NCBI GenBank assembly: GCA_016184365.1
Contig: JACPCW010000091.1
Location: forward strand, 1 to 47,292
Direction: 5' to 3'
Length of the DNA: 47,292 bases
Source: Candidatus Rokuibacteriota bacterium
Lineage (GTDB): Bacteria > Methylomirabilota > Methylomirabilia > Rokubacteriales > CSP1-6
The position numbers were made by a program, and so were the translations under genes. Below are positions 1 through 7,050 of the stretch, piece after piece. How positions within the stretch are numbered: position 1 is the first letter of the stretch; each line of letters opens with the position of its first letter. The notes under the pieces were generated by a model. It was not told where the DNA came from. It saw only the letters and a list, made by a program, of their open reading frames with translations, and did not search any database.

Positions 1-570
1 GTGCGCCAGCTTCAGCGTCAGCGCGAGATTGAAGCGCGCGTCGTGGTGCTCGGGGGCGGCGGCGAGGACCTCCCGGTAGGCGTCGATGGCGCCGGCCAGG
101 TCACCGAGCGTGTAGCGCACGACGCCGAGCGCGTACTGCGCGTGCAGGTGCCGGGGCTCGCGTCGCAGCGCCTGGTCCAGCTCGCCGCGCGCGGCGGTCC
201 AGTCCTGGCGCGCCATCAGCGCGGTCGCGAGGTGCACGCGCGCCGCCACGGCGTCCGGGTCGCGCCGCAACACCGCGCGCAGCTCTTCGATGCCGCCGTC
301 GACGTCCCCGATCCCGAGCAGCGCGAACCCGAGGCTCGAGCGCGCGTCGGTCAGCGACGGGTCGAGCCGCAGGGCTTCGCGCAGCAGCGGCACCGCCGCC
401 GCCGGCTCGCCGCGGCCGATCAGCGCGCGGGCGCGTTCGACGTGCTCGGCCGCCGATCGGGACCCTTTGAGCGCCGGCGGCTCGTCGACCAGCGCTTCGT
501 GTTCGGCAGCCAGACCGGTCGCGGCGAGGAGGAACGGCAGCAGGAGCAGGACGGCGATGGTGCGCGTCAG
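1..570 (-). CDS. Secreted tetratricopeptide-repeat protein (3' end outside window)
   Basis: The minus strand reads as a TPR protein: after a hydrophobic N-terminus (TRTIAVLLLLPFLLAATGLA, a signal peptide) come repeated helix-turn-helix units of about 34 residues with TPR spacing, such as DARSSLGFALLGIGDVDGGI and HAQYALGVVRYTLGDLAGAI. It probably acts as an exported protein-protein interaction scaffold; the partner is unknown. The stop lies beyond position 1. No ATG, GTG or TTG fits the frame upstream of the signal peptide. A GGGAGG Shine-Dalgarno (582-577) stands 6 nt before a CTG codon (570-568), so CTG is proposed as the start. A TATAGT -10-like box lies at 624-619. Confidence 0.75.
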   Translation of the reverse strand, partial: MTRTIAVLLLLPFLLAATGLAAEHEALVDEPPALKGSRSAAEHVERARALIGRGEPAAAVPLLREALRLDPSLTDARSSLGFALLGIGDVDGGIEELRAVLRRDPDAVAARVHLATALMARQDWTAARGELDQALRREPRHLHAQYALGVVRYTLGDLAGAIDAYREVLAAAPEHHDARFNLALTLKLAH

Positions 571-706
571 CGAGAGCCTCCCGTGGCGTGAACGCCCGGT
601 CGGATCGACCGTCGTCCGACTATACCAACTGGGCGCGCTGAAGATGGCGGTTGCACTACGGCCCGCGCGAGACGTAGAAAGGGCCGGGGCCGGGGGGACC
701 CGCACG

Positions 707-1114
707 ATGGATTACCAGCTGATCACCTGCATCGTCGAGCGGGGACGCGCCGAAACCGTGGCGGACGCGGTTCTCGCCGCCGGCGCCCAGGGGGTGACGA
801 TCTACGCCGGACGCGGCCGCGGCGTCCGCGAGCGGCTGATGTTCCTCGGATATCTCATCGATCCCGAAAAGGAAGTGCTGATCACCGTCGCGCCGACGAA
901 GCAGGCGGGCGCGATCTTCGACACGATCATCAAGGCGGCGAAGCTCGACATGCCGGGCAAGGGCTTCGCGTTCATGCAGGGCGTCGATCGCGTGTCCGGC
1001 TTCCTGAAGGGCAGCAACCTGCCGGGAAGCAGCGAGCCGCGGGCCGCGGCGAACGGACGGCCGCGCCGGCGGCCGTCGCCGGCCCGGCGGGCGAAGCGGC
1101 GCGGCAAGCGCTGA
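707..1114 (+). CDS. PII-like signalling protein
   Basis: This 135-residue protein opens MDYQLITCIVERGRAETVAD and continues with GAQGVTIYAGRGRGVRE, the beta1-alpha1-beta2-T-loop layout of the PII (GlnB/GlnK) superfamily, then LITVAPTKQAGAIFDTIIKAA. It lacks the canonical uridylylated Tyr context of GlnB and ends in a very basic 30-residue tail (RRRPSPARRAKRRGKR). Family members bind nucleotides or metabolites and control transporters or enzymes; the target here is unknown and no ammonium transporter is adjacent. The ATG at 707 was chosen because similarity begins there, although the frame is open far upstream. Confidence 0.75.
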   Translation: MDYQLITCIVERGRAETVADAVLAAGAQGVTIYAGRGRGVRERLMFLGYLIDPEKEVLITVAPTKQAGAIFDTIIKAAKLDMPGKGFAFMQGVDRVSGFLKGSNLPGSSEPRAAANGRPRRRPSPARRAKRRGKR

Positions 1115-1128
1115 CCTCGTCGCCGTCC

Positions 1129-1157
1129 TTGCGAGCGACGCGGCGCGAATATAGCCT
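1129..1157 (+). promoter_or_regulatory. Sigma-70-type promoter for a leaderless antitoxin-toxin transcript
   Basis: TTGCGA (1129-1134), a 17-nt spacer and TAGCCT (1152-1157) are followed by only 6 nt before the ATG at 1164. No Shine-Dalgarno fits in that space, so the mRNA probably starts at or next to the start codon. Confidence 0.5.
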
Positions 1158-1163
1158 ATTCGC

Positions 1164-1442
1164 ATGCCGTCGACGACCGTGCACTTGCCGTCACCGTTGC
1201 TTCGCGCGCTCGACACCCTGGCCGCCCGGAAGAAGGCCAGCCGGAACCGGCTCGTCGTGGAGGCGTGCGAGCGCCTCGTCCAGGAAAACCTCGGCGAATG
1301 GCCGGCCGGCTTCCTGGAGGGGGCGCATCTCTCGGCAAAGGAACGCCGGGAGCTGAAGGCGGCCGGAGAAGCGCTGGACCGGGCGATCCGGCGGACCCGA
1401 CGGAACCGGCGGCGCGCTCCGTTCGGTGATGCTCGTCGTTGA
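1164..1442 (+). CDS. VapB-like antitoxin, ribbon-helix-helix type
   Basis: A 92-residue protein with a short beta strand (TTVHLPSPLLRALDTLAARK) and two helices (KASRNRLVVEACERLVQEN), the arrangement of CopG/Arc-type ribbon-helix-helix DNA-binding proteins. The basic C-terminal tail is likely the toxin-binding part. It precedes and overlaps a PIN-domain toxin gene by 14 nt, the normal order for a type II toxin-antitoxin operon. Such antitoxins usually repress their own promoter. The start ATG is 6 nt after a -10 box. Confidence 0.75.
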   Translation: MPSTTVHLPSPLLRALDTLAARKKASRNRLVVEACERLVQENLGEWPAGFLEGAHLSAKERRELKAAGEALDRAIRRTRRNRRRAPFGDARR

Positions 1443-1848
1443 CACGAGCGCGCTGTCCCGGCTGATGCGGGCCGACGCCGTGGCGCTGGCCCACGCTGCC
1501 GAGCACCGGCCCGGCGAGCTCTTCGTGGTGCCGCCGGTCGCGGCGGAAATCCAGTTCGGCATCGCGCGGCTCCCGGCGGGATCGTCGCGAGCGCGCCTGC
1601 TCGGCGCTCAGTACCGGCGCTGGCGGGCGCTGCTGCGATGGCTCGAATGGACCGAGGGGGCGAGCGCCGCCTTCGCCGAGCACAAGGCGGATCTCGAGGT
1701 GCGAGGTCTGCTGGTCGACGACATGGACATCGCGGTCGCGGCGATCGCCATGGAGCATCAGTGCGGGGTCGCGACGTGCAACGCGCGCCACTTCACGCGG
1801 ATCCAGCGGCTGCGCGTGGCCGACTGGGCGGTGGCTGTCCGCCACTAA
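1429..1848 (+). CDS. PIN-domain toxin, VapC family
   Basis: A 139-residue PIN-domain ribonuclease. The first acidic residue is in MLVVDTSALSRLM, the Glu in VAAEIQFGIARLP, and the distal Asp pair in LLVDDMDIAVAAIAMEH, followed by GVATCNARHFTRI; these form the metal-binding acidic cluster of VapC toxins that cleave tRNA or rRNA. The ATG at 1429 (an in-frame GTG lies just before it) overlaps the antitoxin gene, implying translational coupling. It is one of three VapBC-like pairs in this window. The exact RNA target cannot be predicted. Confidence 0.85.
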   Translation: MLVVDTSALSRLMRADAVALAHAAEHRPGELFVVPPVAAEIQFGIARLPAGSSRARLLGAQYRRWRALLRWLEWTEGASAAFAEHKADLEVRGLLVDDMDIAVAAIAMEHQCGVATCNARHFTRIQRLRVADWAVAVRH

Positions 1849-1886
1849 CGACCCGTGCCTTCGACTCCAGCCGCAAGGGAGATCCC

Positions 1887-2729
1887 ATGAGCGCAGCCCG
1901 GAAACCGGTCGCCGTCGTGGTCGGGGCGACGTCCAAGTGGCAGGCCGACGGTCGCAACACGAAGCTGGCGCACGGCAAGGCGGTGGACGACAGCCACCTG
2001 CCCGTCGGCGTCCGCTGGGGCGTCGGCGGCGCCATCGCCCAGAAGTTCGCGAAGGAAGGCTGCTTCGTCGTACTCACGACGCGCACCGCCGCGAACGCCG
2101 CGGCGCTGGAGAAGGCCATCGTCGAGCAGGGCGGCGCGTGCGCCACCGTGGAGCTGGACCTCGTGTCGCGCGAGTCGATCGCGCGCGCCTTCGCAACCGT
2201 GCGCGAGCGGTGGGGCGACCCCGAGGTGCTCGTCTACAACGCCGGCTATCTCGAGGGCCGCGACCTGCCGCCCGACAAGGAACTGCTGGAGCACGTGCCG
2301 CTCGAGATCTTCGAGACCGCGCAGCACATCGCAAGCCGCGGACCGTTCCTCGTCGCGCAGGAAGTGCTGCCGGCCATGCGCACGCGCGGGTCGGGATCGT
2401 TCCTCATCTCGAACAACGCCTCCTCGCTGCGCGGGCGCAAGCGCCTGACCGGCCAGTCCCTCTACTATCCGCGCGTCATGATGCGCACGCTGGCGCAGGT
2501 GCTCACCGAGGAGTACTCCGAGCACGGCGTGCACGTGGCGAACGTGGTGATCGACGGCCTCATCGACTCGCCGGGCACGCGCGCGCTGCCGCGGGCGCAG
2601 AAGAATCCCGAGATCGTGATGAACGCGGTGAAGATCGCCGAGGCGTTCTGGTACCTGCACACGCAGGACCGGTCCTGCTGGACGCACGAGCTGCAGCTGA
2701 CGCCGTTCTCGACGAAGCCGAGCGTCTGA
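1887..2729 (+). CDS. Atypical short-chain dehydrogenase/reductase, probably lacking the catalytic Lys
   Basis: A 280-residue SDR fold: beta1 VAVVVGATS, NAG motif (VYNAGYLEG), and Ser in FLISNNASSLRG. Two features are odd. The Gly-rich cofactor loop is split: about 27 residues (roughly 17-44) separate GATS from GVGGAIAQKF. The YxxxK motif is missing: Tyr193-Tyr194 are followed by Pro-Arg-Val-Met, so Lys is absent at +4 of either Tyr. It may bind NAD(P) without classical reductase chemistry, or belong to a divergent subfamily. An AAGGGAGA Shine-Dalgarno supports the ATG at 1887. It follows the PIN toxin by 38 nt. Confidence 0.75.
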   Translation: MSAARKPVAVVVGATSKWQADGRNTKLAHGKAVDDSHLPVGVRWGVGGAIAQKFAKEGCFVVLTTRTAANAAALEKAIVEQGGACATVELDLVSRESIARAFATVRERWGDPEVLVYNAGYLEGRDLPPDKELLEHVPLEIFETAQHIASRGPFLVAQEVLPAMRTRGSGSFLISNNASSLRGRKRLTGQSLYYPRVMMRTLAQVLTEEYSEHGVHVANVVIDGLIDSPGTRALPRAQKNPEIVMNAVKIAEAFWYLHTQDRSCWTHELQLTPFSTKPSV

Positions 2730-2786
2730 GGTGCGGCAGACGGCGTTCCCGGCGACGAGCCGCATCGACGCCGTGAGCCGCGCCGG
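2727..2786 (-). pseudogene. Possible remnant of the C-terminus of an LLM-type flavoprotein gene
   Basis: Minus-strand translation gives RLTASMRLVAGNAVCRTSD, which lines up with the last residues of the intact LLM gene at 5013-6080 (RLMASMRLFAEKVMPRFRD). The nucleotides match well over about 30 nt and then diverge. No upstream coding sequence of such a gene is present. The match is short and could be chance. Confidence 0.25.
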
Positions 2787-2796
2787 CGGCCTGTGG

Positions 2797-4347
2797 CTAC
2801 CGGTCCTTGCCGTTTTCGATGTGCTTGCGCGACGTGCGCGGGTCGAGCCCGGTGCGTCTGGCCACCTCGGCATAGGTTCCCAGGCGTCGGTACAGGAACC
2901 GGCAATACCCCGCGAGCAGCGCGTTGGCGGTGAGCGCGCCGGCGCGTAGCTGCCCGATCAGCGCCGCATCCTCGTCCGCAGCGGCCGGCGCGGCGTCGCC
3001 CGCGTAGCGCCCCGTCAGCAGTACCCGGCGCACCGCCTGCTCGAGCTCGCGCACGTTGCCTGGCCAGGGATAGTCGCGCGGCAGGCCGGTCTCCAGCTGC
3101 TCCTGCACGCGCGCCGTCAGGGCGGCGTCCTCCGCGCCGGTGATCCGCGACACGAGCAGCCGCACGAGCACCGCCAGCTCGGCCGGTGATTCCGCGATCC
3201 GCTGGCGGAGCGTCGGTACCTCGATAACGTCCGAGCACAGGCGATAGAAGAAGTCCTCGCGGAAGCGCCCGGCCCGGCGGAGCTCTCCGAGCGGCCGATT
3301 CGTGGCGGCGATCACGCGACCGGAAAACCGCTTCTTTTCGTGTCCGCCAACCGGCGTGAAGGTGCGCTCCTGCAGGACCTGCAGCAGCTTGATCTGCACG
3401 CCGGCCGTCACCTCGCCGATCTCGTCGAGAAATAGCGCGCCGTGCTCGCTGCAGCGCCCGAACACCCCTTCGTGGTGGTCGATGGCCCCCGTGAAGGCGC
3501 CCTTGCGATGGCCGAACAGCTCGGACTCGATCAGCGTCTCCGGAAACTGCGACAGGTTGATCGCGATGAAGCTCTCCGCGAAGTTCGCGGCGAAGCGCCG
3601 CTCGCGCGCGACGTACGGAATGAACGCCGACCGGCCGATGGCGGCCGCCGCTTCACCCTTTCCCGTGCCCGTCTCGCCGAGCAGGAGCGTGGAGAAGTCT
3701 TCCATCCGGCTCCACAGCGCGGCCTCGTACCCGCGCATGTCGTCGGTGAACACGTTGTTCCACAGCGCCTCGCGCAGTCGGCGAATCGAGTCGCATTCGC
3801 CCGCGAGCGACCGGGCGATGAAGTAGAACGCGCGTCGCAGCTGGAAGAAGAATGCGAAGAACCGTACCGCCCGCTCCTCGTCGAGCCCGCTGGCGATGAT
3901 CGTTGCCAGCGCCTCGTCCCCGAACGAGACGGCCAGCGGCGCGCCGCCGGGAGCCTGGCGCTCGATCAGGCTGTCGAGCTGCGGGAGGTACCGGTGATAC
4001 GCCAGATACAGGCGCGCCACCCGCACCAGCTCACGGTCCGACGCGTCCAGCCGGGCGATCGTCCCGGCGCTCCCGGCGAACGCCGCGAGACGCGAGGCGA
4101 CCGTGCGGGCGAGCGCCTCGCGGTCGCCGGCGAGCGCTTCGAGCGCGAGGTTCGGCACGAGCCGCGAGACGAGCGTCGCGCGCTTCGCGCTGAACGGGTT
4201 GCTGAACGCGACGTCGGCCAGCGCCAGGAGAAACTCGCGGTCCGCTGGCCTGAGCTGCACGCACGGAATGTAGTCCCAACCCGCACGCAATGCCAGTCGC
4301 ACCGGGCCGGGGCGGGATAGCGGTATTCGAAACGCCTGCAGAAACAC
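2797..4347 (-). CDS. Sigma-54-dependent enhancer-binding transcriptional regulator
   Basis: A 516-residue bacterial enhancer-binding protein. Residues 1-200 form an uncharacterised, mostly helical N-terminal region with no receiver, GAF or PAS signature. The AAA+ domain has Walker A GETGTGKG (224-231), the sigma-54-contacting loop GAFTGA (283-288) and Walker B ALFLDE (304-309). A Fis-type helix-turn-helix lies at about 490-512 (TYAEVARRTGLDPRTSRKHI). It would activate RNA polymerase-sigma54 at a distant promoter. The start is the GTG at 4347; an in-frame GTG at QLRPADREF is an alternative. A candidate sigma-54 promoter lies just upstream on the other strand. Confidence 0.9.
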   Translation of the reverse strand: MFLQAFRIPLSRPGPVRLALRAGWDYIPCVQLRPADREFLLALADVAFSNPFSAKRATLVSRLVPNLALEALAGDREALARTVASRLAAFAGSAGTIARLDASDRELVRVARLYLAYHRYLPQLDSLIERQAPGGAPLAVSFGDEALATIIASGLDEERAVRFFAFFFQLRRAFYFIARSLAGECDSIRRLREALWNNVFTDDMRGYEAALWSRMEDFSTLLLGETGTGKGEAAAAIGRSAFIPYVARERRFAANFAESFIAINLSQFPETLIESELFGHRKGAFTGAIDHHEGVFGRCSEHGALFLDEIGEVTAGVQIKLLQVLQERTFTPVGGHEKKRFSGRVIAATNRPLGELRRAGRFREDFFYRLCSDVIEVPTLRQRIAESPAELAVLVRLLVSRITGAEDAALTARVQEQLETGLPRDYPWPGNVRELEQAVRRVLLTGRYAGDAAPAAADEDAALIGQLRAGALTANALLAGYCRFLYRRLGTYAEVARRTGLDPRTSRKHIENGKDR

Positions 4348-4360
4348 GCACCTCTGGGGC

Positions 4361-4376
4361 TGGCATCTTCGCTGCT
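4361..4376 (+). promoter_or_regulatory. Candidate sigma-54 (-24/-12) promoter
   Basis: TGGCATC-TTCG-CTGCT resembles the consensus TGGCACG-N4-TTGCT, with the required GG (4362-4363) and GC (4374-4375) separated by 10 nt. It points rightward, away from the sigma-54 activator gene and towards the beta-helix remnant. A GGGAGGGGG stretch with an ATG at 4412 follows. Confidence 0.4.
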
Positions 4377-4498
4377 CAGCGGGCGCCGCAGATCAACTCA
4401 GGGAGGGGGCGATGACGACCGGCGAAACGCGGGGGAACCGCTGCATGCGCTGGCGTACGGCGCGCTCACGATCAGCCCGAAAGGAAGGAAGACGCACC

Positions 4499-4866
4499 AT
4501 GAGAAAACCGACAGTCGTATCGATCGTCTCGCTCACTCCAACAACACCGGCGTCGGCATCAACACCGATCTGAACGCGGCGATTGACCTCCGGGGCGACG
4601 TGACGATTGTCGGCAATACGTTATCAGGCGTCCAGCTCGTGCATGGCTCGCGGATGTCGACTCGAGGGAGCACGATCTCGGGGAACGGGGCCGACGGCAT
4701 ACGTCTCTTCCAGGGCGCGAGCGTGAGCTTGGCCACCCCCGTGAACACCATCACGGGCAATGTCGGGTTCGGGCTTCGCTGCTTCGATGGCGAATCGAGC
4801 CACACCGGCAACGTCTCGGGCACCAGTAGCAACCTCGCTGGACAGGTGAGCTGTACGGGCTTCTGA
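4499..4866 (+). pseudogene. Broken secreted beta-helix protein gene
   Basis: A strong Shine-Dalgarno (AAGGAAGGAAG) precedes ATG 4499, which begins MRKPTVVSIVSL, a signal-peptide-like start. That frame stops at about 4573. The adjacent frame then carries SNNTGVGINTD and, to the stop at 4866, beta-helix-like text (VTIVGNTLSGVQLVHGSRM, GSTISGNGADGIRLF, NTITGNVGFGLRCFD) typical of right-handed parallel beta-helix proteins. The start and body are therefore out of frame and most of the expected length is missing, consistent with a deletion plus frameshift. The rest of the 4348-5012 interval holds only the candidate promoter and a terminator hairpin. Confidence 0.55.
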
Positions 4867-4880
4867 ACCGAGGCCGCTGG

Positions 4881-4911
4881 CGTCGAGGGCGGCGGTGCGC
4901 CGCCCTCGACG
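4881..4911 (+). terminator. Strong hairpin after the beta-helix remnant
   Basis: CGTCGAGGGCGGCG and its exact complement flank a GTG loop (14-bp perfect stem), 14 nt after the stop at 4866. There is no clear T-tract, so it is terminator-like rather than canonical. It could serve both strands, since the minus-strand gene ending at 5013 reads towards it. Confidence 0.55.
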
Positions 4912-5012
4912 GTGAGCGAAGGTCTGGTCACATCTATCGGACGTCGGGTTACGTCCGAGGCGTTGTGGCGCGACGCGCTGGCAACACCGGACGGGACGGC
5001 GCGCGTCGCCCG

Positions 5013-6080
5013 TCAGTCGCGGAAGCGCGGCATGACCTTCTCGGCGAAGAGCCGCATCGACGCCATCAGCCGCTCGTGCGGTGCGTGGCCGAAGCTCATC
5101 TGCGCCAGCACGTGATGCACGCCCGCGTCGCGGATCTCCGCGAGCTGCTCGGCCACCCGCTCCGGCGTGCCGTACAGCGCGCCGTTGTCCAGTGAGTGGC
5201 GCACCGCCTCGCCGTCGGACACGCGCGGGTCGTTGAACGGGTTCAGCAGCGCCGGGTCGACGACGAAGTCGGCCGGGTTGTACGCCTGCCGCGCGTGCAG
5301 CATGTGCTGCCGCGTGTGCACGAGCACGGCGCCGAGCTCGTCTTCCGCCTGCGCCTGGCTGTCCGCCACGTACACGTGCCGCCAGAGCGCCGCGTCCCGG
5401 CGCAGCCGCGTGCGCGTCGCCGCGTCGTGGCCGCCCTCCTCCAGTCCCTCCTCGTAGAGCGTCAACCGCTCGAGGATGCGCGGCAGCGCCAGGCGCTGCG
5501 TCAGGATCGGTGCGCCGAGCCGGCCGCACTCGCGGAACGACGCCGGCGCGACGACGCTCCGCCAGATCGGCGGGTGCGGGCGCTGCACCGGGCGCGGGCG
5601 GAGCTGCGGCATCGTGACGTGGAAGTACTTGCCGTGGTGCTCGAACGGCTCCTGCGTGAACGCGCCGACGAGGACGGCGAGCGCCTCGTCGGCCCGCTCG
5701 CGGCTGTCGTCGCTGCGCAGGCCGTAGCCCATGAACTCGTACTCGTTGTAGAGCGTGCCGCGCCCCACGCCGATGTCGACGCGCCCGCGCGAGAGGTTGT
5801 CGAGCAGCGCCAGCTGCACGGCGAGGCGCGTGGGGTGCCGCAGCGCGAGCTGGATCACCGCGAAGCCCAGGCGGATGCGCGACGTGCGCATGGCGACCGC
5901 GGCCGCGAACGGGATCGGGTCGTTGTAGACGGCCTCGCCCGTGAAGTTGTGCTCGGTGAGCCAGATCCCGTCGAAGCGGAGCTCGTCCGCGTAGCACGCC
6001 TGGGCGAGCTGCTGGTCGATGGCAGCGCCGTCGTCCTCGGCGCCGGGGGAGTGCGCGAGCGTCAGCCAGCCGAACTTCAT
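5013..6080 (-). CDS. LLM class flavin-dependent oxidoreductase
   Basis: A 355-residue luciferase-like monooxygenase fold. Marker segments are MKFGWLTLAHSPG, FDGIWLTEHNF, the beta-strand RIRLGFAVIQLALRHPTRLA, DNLSRGRVDIGVGRGT and the C-terminal ERLMASMRLFAEKVMPRF. These proteins use FMN or F420 to oxidise small organics; the substrate is not predictable. It is the last gene of a minus-strand operon with an amidohydrolase, a VOC protein and a thioesterase, suggesting a short catabolic route through a ring-cleaved or CoA-linked intermediate. It starts 13 nt after the thioesterase stop. Confidence 0.85.
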   Translation of the reverse strand: MKFGWLTLAHSPGAEDDGAAIDQQLAQACYADELRFDGIWLTEHNFTGEAVYNDPIPFAAAVAMRTSRIRLGFAVIQLALRHPTRLAVQLALLDNLSRGRVDIGVGRGTLYNEYEFMGYGLRSDDSRERADEALAVLVGAFTQEPFEHHGKYFHVTMPQLRPRPVQRPHPPIWRSVVAPASFRECGRLGAPILTQRLALPRILERLTLYEEGLEEGGHDAATRTRLRRDAALWRHVYVADSQAQAEDELGAVLVHTRQHMLHARQAYNPADFVVDPALLNPFNDPRVSDGEAVRHSLDNGALYGTPERVAEQLAEIRDAGVHHVLAQMSFGHAPHERLMASMRLFAEKVMPRFRD

Positions 6081-6093
6081 CGGCGCGCCGCCA

Positions 6094-6567
6094 TCAGCGG
6101 TCCGCGCCGATCTTGCTGCGCGCGCTGTTCGGCGGCAGGTGCTTGAGGTCGCCGAGCTCGCGCAGCGCGTCCAGCATCGTCTTCGGGATGGGCTGGGAGG
6201 TCAGCGTGCCGTCCTCGTTGATGCGCGCGTAGACGCGCGTGGCCTTGCCCTCGCTCACGGCCGCGCCGGTGAGCGCGTTCTTCGCCTTGCAGTTCCAGTG
6301 CAGCGTCCGCTCGCCGGCCTCGGCCAGCGTGATCGTGGTCACGATGCGATCGCCGTACGCGGCGGGGCCGATGAACCGGAAGTGGATCTCGCCCATCACG
6401 AACGTCGTCCGGTCGTTCTTGATCATCTGCTCGATCGGATAGCCGATGATCCGGAACAGCTCGTGCTCGGTGTCGTTGAACCAGGCGACGATCCGCGGGT
6501 AGTACACGAGCCCGAACGGATCGGACTCGCCCCAGTTGACGGTGATCTCCTTCCAGTACATCGCCAT
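6094..6567 (-). CDS. Hot-dog fold acyl-CoA thioesterase (4-hydroxybenzoyl-CoA thioesterase type)
   Basis: A 157-residue single hot-dog domain. The active-site segment WGESDPFGLVYYPRIVAWF carries the conserved Asp followed by the G-x-V-Y-Y motif of 4HBT/YbgC thioesterases, and the long helix EHELFRIIGYP follows. It should hydrolyse an acyl- or aroyl-CoA in the cytoplasm. It lies between the VOC protein and the LLM oxidoreductase in the operon. A GGAGGA sequence about 10 nt upstream supports the ATG at 6567; an in-frame ATG two codons later is also possible. Confidence 0.85.
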   Translation of the reverse strand: MAMYWKEITVNWGESDPFGLVYYPRIVAWFNDTEHELFRIIGYPIEQMIKNDRTTFVMGEIHFRFIGPAAYGDRIVTTITLAEAGERTLHWNCKAKNALTGAAVSEGKATRVYARINEDGTLTSQPIPKTMLDALRELGDLKHLPPNSARSKIGADR

Positions 6568-6603
6568 GCGTCGTCGTCCTCCGTGCGCGCGGACTAATGA
6601 CTC

Positions 6604-7050
6604 TCATTCGTCGAAGCTCAGCGGATCGCGCCGCGGGCCGACCGTCTGCATGGCTTCGAACCCGTTCTCCACCATGTCGCAGTAGAGCTCGACGCGGTTG
6701 CCGTCCGGATCGGGGAAATAGATGCTGCGGGTGACGTTGTGCTCGACGGTCGATTCGATCGCGAAGCCGAGCGCTTTCAGCTCCTGGTAGGCCGCGCGAA
6801 GCTCCTCGAAGCTGCCGAGCTGCCACGCCATGTGGTGCAGGCCGGGCTGGCTCGCCGACGGCGGCTCGCCCGTCGCCAGCGGGAAGAGCGCCAGGTCGTG
6901 ATGCTCCGTGCCGAACGACAGGAACACCGCGCCGCGCGCGTCGTCCTCGTGCGCGACCTTCAGACCGAGCGCGCGGACGTAGAAGTCCTTCGACTTCATC
7001 GCATCACGCACCTTGAGGACGACGTGGCCGAGCTTGCGCGCCTGGATCAT
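6604..7050 (-). CDS. VOC-family metalloenzyme (glyoxalase/extradiol dioxygenase-like)
   Basis: A 148-residue vicinal-oxygen-chelate protein with two beta-alpha-beta-beta-beta modules. Likely metal ligands are His in LGHVVLKVRD, His in GLHHMAWQLG and Glu in NRVELYCDM, the pattern of glyoxalase/extradiol-type enzymes. The DPDGN motif before the last strand is typical. Its ATG overlaps the stop of the upstream amidohydrolase by four bases (ATGA), implying translational coupling. It probably acts on the same compound as the amidohydrolase. Confidence 0.85.
   Translation of the reverse strand: MIQARKLGHVVLKVRDAMKSKDFYVRALGLKVAHEDDARGAVFLSFGTEHHDLALFPLATGEPPSASQPGLHHMAWQLGSFEELRAAYQELKALGFAIESTVEHNVTRSIYFPDPDGNRVELYCDMVENGFEAMQTVGPRRDPLSFDE

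Noticed and set aside
1..591. Plus-strand open frame over the left edge
   Set aside because: The minus strand encodes an evident TPR protein with signal peptide; the plus frame is an Arg-rich shadow.
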